Source: Ditylenchus dipsaci (taxonomy: Eukaryota > Nematoda > Chromadorea > Rhabditida > Anguinidae). From it: a DNA stretch of 64,000 bases. The stretch is from the NCBI GenBank assembly GCA_004194705.1, contig SADC01000879.1:5001-69000 (forward strand). The letters are read 5' to 3'. The notes under the pieces are model-generated. The model was given only the letters and a program-made list of their open reading frames with translations. It made no database searches and was not told the DNA's origin. A program made the translations under genes and the position numbers. How positions within the stretch are numbered: the stretch's first letter is position 1; every line of letters starts with the position of its first letter. Of this stretch, positions 62,373 to 64,000 are shown piece by piece.

Positions 62373-62605
62373 TATACCAAAATTCAAGCCAAAACAGTAT
62401 GACCTCGAAATCCTCCGAAAACCCAGGTTTTAGATAAAAATCAGTGGTTGTGGCTTGGTTTCCTAATTTTCTCAAAATTTCATAGGTCATTTTTTTTAAA
62501 TAAATATATTACGTGTGATAGAGCATGAAAAACTGCATCAGATACAAGTGTTATATCACAGGTGAGACTGTGTTTTCCAATATGCACAGAGATATACGAC
62601 CACTT
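62373..62605. other. No recognised feature
   Basis: Short AT-rich spacer after the Tigger element. Nothing seen. Confidence 0.3.
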
Positions 62606-62609
62606 GATG

Positions 62610-63040
62610 GATCGGGTACAATTAAGTACGGTTCAGGTGGATTGGTTACCCTCCAAGTGAATAATTACCATGCAAGTGGTTAAACTCTAACCATTAGAGT
62701 ATAAATCACATGGATTAATTACGACCTACTAGATTCAAAATCATCCCTTATAAGTGGATCGGGTGATTTAGCCACCTTCCAGCACCCTTAGGCACCCTCC
62801 AGTGGATTAGAGTATTCACCAAGTGGATTGGGTGCCTTGAGGATGGTTTAGGCACCCTCAGTAGCTCGGAATGTCCTTAAGGTAGATTGGATCACCTTTA
62901 AATAGCATCCAGATGGTTTCAGTGCCCTACAAATTAATTGGTACCCTCCAGGTTAATAGTTTGCAATCCAAGTGGATTAGGTACTCTCTATGTGGTTTCA
63001 ATACCCTCTAGGTGGGTCCGTCGCCCATTCTAGACCTATT
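62610..63040. repeat. Degenerate ACCCTCCAAGTGGATTGG tandem repeat
   Basis: Some fifteen imperfect units around CACCCTCCAGTGGATTAG and GGTGGATTGGGTACCCTC, about 20-25 bp each. The style resembles the 51.4-kb repeat. No gene. Confidence 0.65.
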
Positions 63041-63179
63041 ATGCCGACGAACTATTCCTACTTTTAGCTAAAACCAAAATTTTGGATTGTAGTGGTGGAT
63101 ACCCATTGAGGAGGGATACCAGGTGGTTCTCCTACCCACCCTAAGGCTTAATGGTCCAATAAAAACTACTTTATGACTA

Positions 63180-63722
63180 CAGTCAAATTTGGATAACCGG
63201 ACACCCCCAAAAGTTTGTTCCCCAGCTGAGTCCGACGCTTTTTTAGACCTTTTTTTTGAATGTTTTTGTCATTCTGTTTTGACAGTCTGGTTGCAAATAT
63301 CGCAAGGATGCCGATTTCGCCGATCGTTTTTTCAAAATCCAAAAAGTTTTCACTCTAAGAAAGCAAAACCTGGATAACCGGACACCATTTTTTAGAAATA
63401 GGTGCTTTACAAGTGTTGGAGCTGAATGGTGACTTCTCCGAAATACTAAAATAAGTTAAATATGCTATTTGAAAGAGGAGATCCAGGGCCTACAAAATGT
63501 TATTAGAAGAAAATAGATATGATCCCAGGTTTATAAATATAAGGCTTTGAAAAATCCGTCGGGAACCTTTGTTACACCCTTTATTTATTTCAGCCATGTG
63601 TGTAAGATATGGCGAGGGGTACCTTATGGAGGACGTGAGCTTTAGCGAGGGTCACATTTAGTCAGTGTCTGAATTAACCAAACAAACTGGGCCCAATTAT
63701 TCGTTACGAAGAGAGTCGATTG
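63180..63722. mobile_element. Probable Tigger-like element, ends uncertain
   Basis: TA then CAGTCAAATTTGGATAACCG, with TGGATAACCGGACACC recurring at 63372 in direct orientation. A decayed end GAGAGTCGATTG followed by TA lies at 63722. The ACAGTCTGGTTGCAA motif is shared, inverted, with the 40.8-kb end. Confidence 0.45.
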
Positions 63723-64000
63723 TATTCAATTGTGATTTCGTTTTCAGTGAAAACCTAGCATGTTATCTTTATAATCGAAATATTAAAGTTTCATTTTAAA
63801 GTAATTCGCGCACATAGAGAAGCTCACGTATCCTGGACCATGTACCCCAAAGGGTCAGCCGTTATCCCGGACCTTGTATTAATACATACAAAAATACATA
63901 CAAATACATGTAAAATACATGTAATACATACAAAAGGCTTCCTATTGAATTAGGTTGCCTGCCGAAGCCAGGCAGGTAGAAAGACAAGAATCTTAACCAA
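63723..64000. other. Window edge with ATACATACAAA repeat
   Basis: 63885-63940 is ATACATACAAAAATACATAC-like simple repeat. The last 60 bases (AGGTTGCCTGCCGAAGCCAG) resemble the inner palindrome at 54.6 kb and may be a MITE end cut by the window. Confidence 0.4.

Noticed and set aside
62760..62880. Nematode telomere repeat (TTAGGC)
   Set aside because: TTAGGC occurs a few times inside a degenerate repeat but never in tandem.

Overview
This window is animal DNA, and the best reading is a nematode. It is AT-rich, has no operons or bacterial ribosome sites, and its few recognisable genes are cut into short exons by GT...AG introns of about 40-60 bp. The decisive evidence is at 54.96-56.86 kb: two tandem copies of a unit carrying an SL1-type spliced-leader RNA gene (22-nt leader, GT donor, AATTTTGG Sm site, 3' stem-loop), with the 3' part of a 5S rRNA gene between them on the opposite strand. 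This is the 5S/SL1 arrangement known from nematodes. I cannot name the species.

Most of the window is a layered collection of DNA transposons, largely short non-autonomous or internally deleted copies. The families are: (i) pogo/Tigger-like elements with CAGTC ends and TA target duplications (8.4, 15.2, 20.3, 35.7, 43.0, 59.8, 61.7, 61.9 kb); (ii) hAT-type elements with 8-bp target duplications readable on both sides (5.4, 21.1, 33.0, 38.9, 40.1, 45.1 and 45.4 kb); (iii) Tc1/mariner relics with CAGGGT ends (6.7, 10.2, 22.7, 49.2 kb); (iv) a TA-flanked CCGTATTT family (1.6, 12.0, 14.4, 17.1, 26.1, 34.3, 51.9 kb); (v) large palindromes with C-tract ends (7.0, 41.9 kb, partial elsewhere); (vi) a repeated palindrome with a GC-rich hairpin core (8 fuller copies plus fragments); and (vii) a 3.5-kb element bounded by inverted arrays of TTCGCCAATG (49.6-53.1 kb). 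Several are nested, and in four places the uninterrupted site is still present elsewhere in the window.

Recognisable genes and fragments: a basic, coiled-coil-like protein gene with four tandem copies of a 57-nt exon, present twice (2.7-4.1 and 58.1-59.4 kb) inside a segmental duplication of about 4 kb; a two-exon piece of a two-pore-domain potassium channel (18.6 kb); a secreted cysteine-rich protein gene (39.2-41.2 kb) with decayed relatives at 25.4 kb, and further possible cysteine-rich fragments at 26.3 and 48.6 kb; and an intron-containing histone H4 gene with its 3' stem-loop inside a 2.5-kb hAT-type element, itself nested in another 8-bp-TSD element (45.1-48.6 kb). Transposase remnants include the pogo DNA-binding domain (15.5 kb), a BED-finger hAT fragment (33.2 kb) and an internally deleted mariner transposase (22.9 kb).

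Layout: 0.3-5.0 kb duplication copy A; 5.4-12.2 kb nested palindromes and MITEs; 12.2-18.3 kb weak gene fragments, Tigger and CCGTATTT elements; 18.6-19.0 kb potassium-channel exons; 19-28.5 kb mixed relics; 28.5-34.2 kb one very large palindrome cut by a hAT; 34-39 kb repeats; 39.2-41.5 kb cysteine-rich gene; 41.9-45 kb repeats; 45.1-48.6 kb H4-carrying nest; 49-53.1 kb array-bounded element; 53-54.9 kb repeats; 55-56.9 kb SL/5S units; 56.9-60.7 kb duplication copy B; 60.9-64 kb palindrome, Tigger elements and tandem repeats. Many single-base length differences between duplicate copies fall in coding frames, so either both copies are decaying or the assembly carries uncorrected indels; this limits every statement about intactness.
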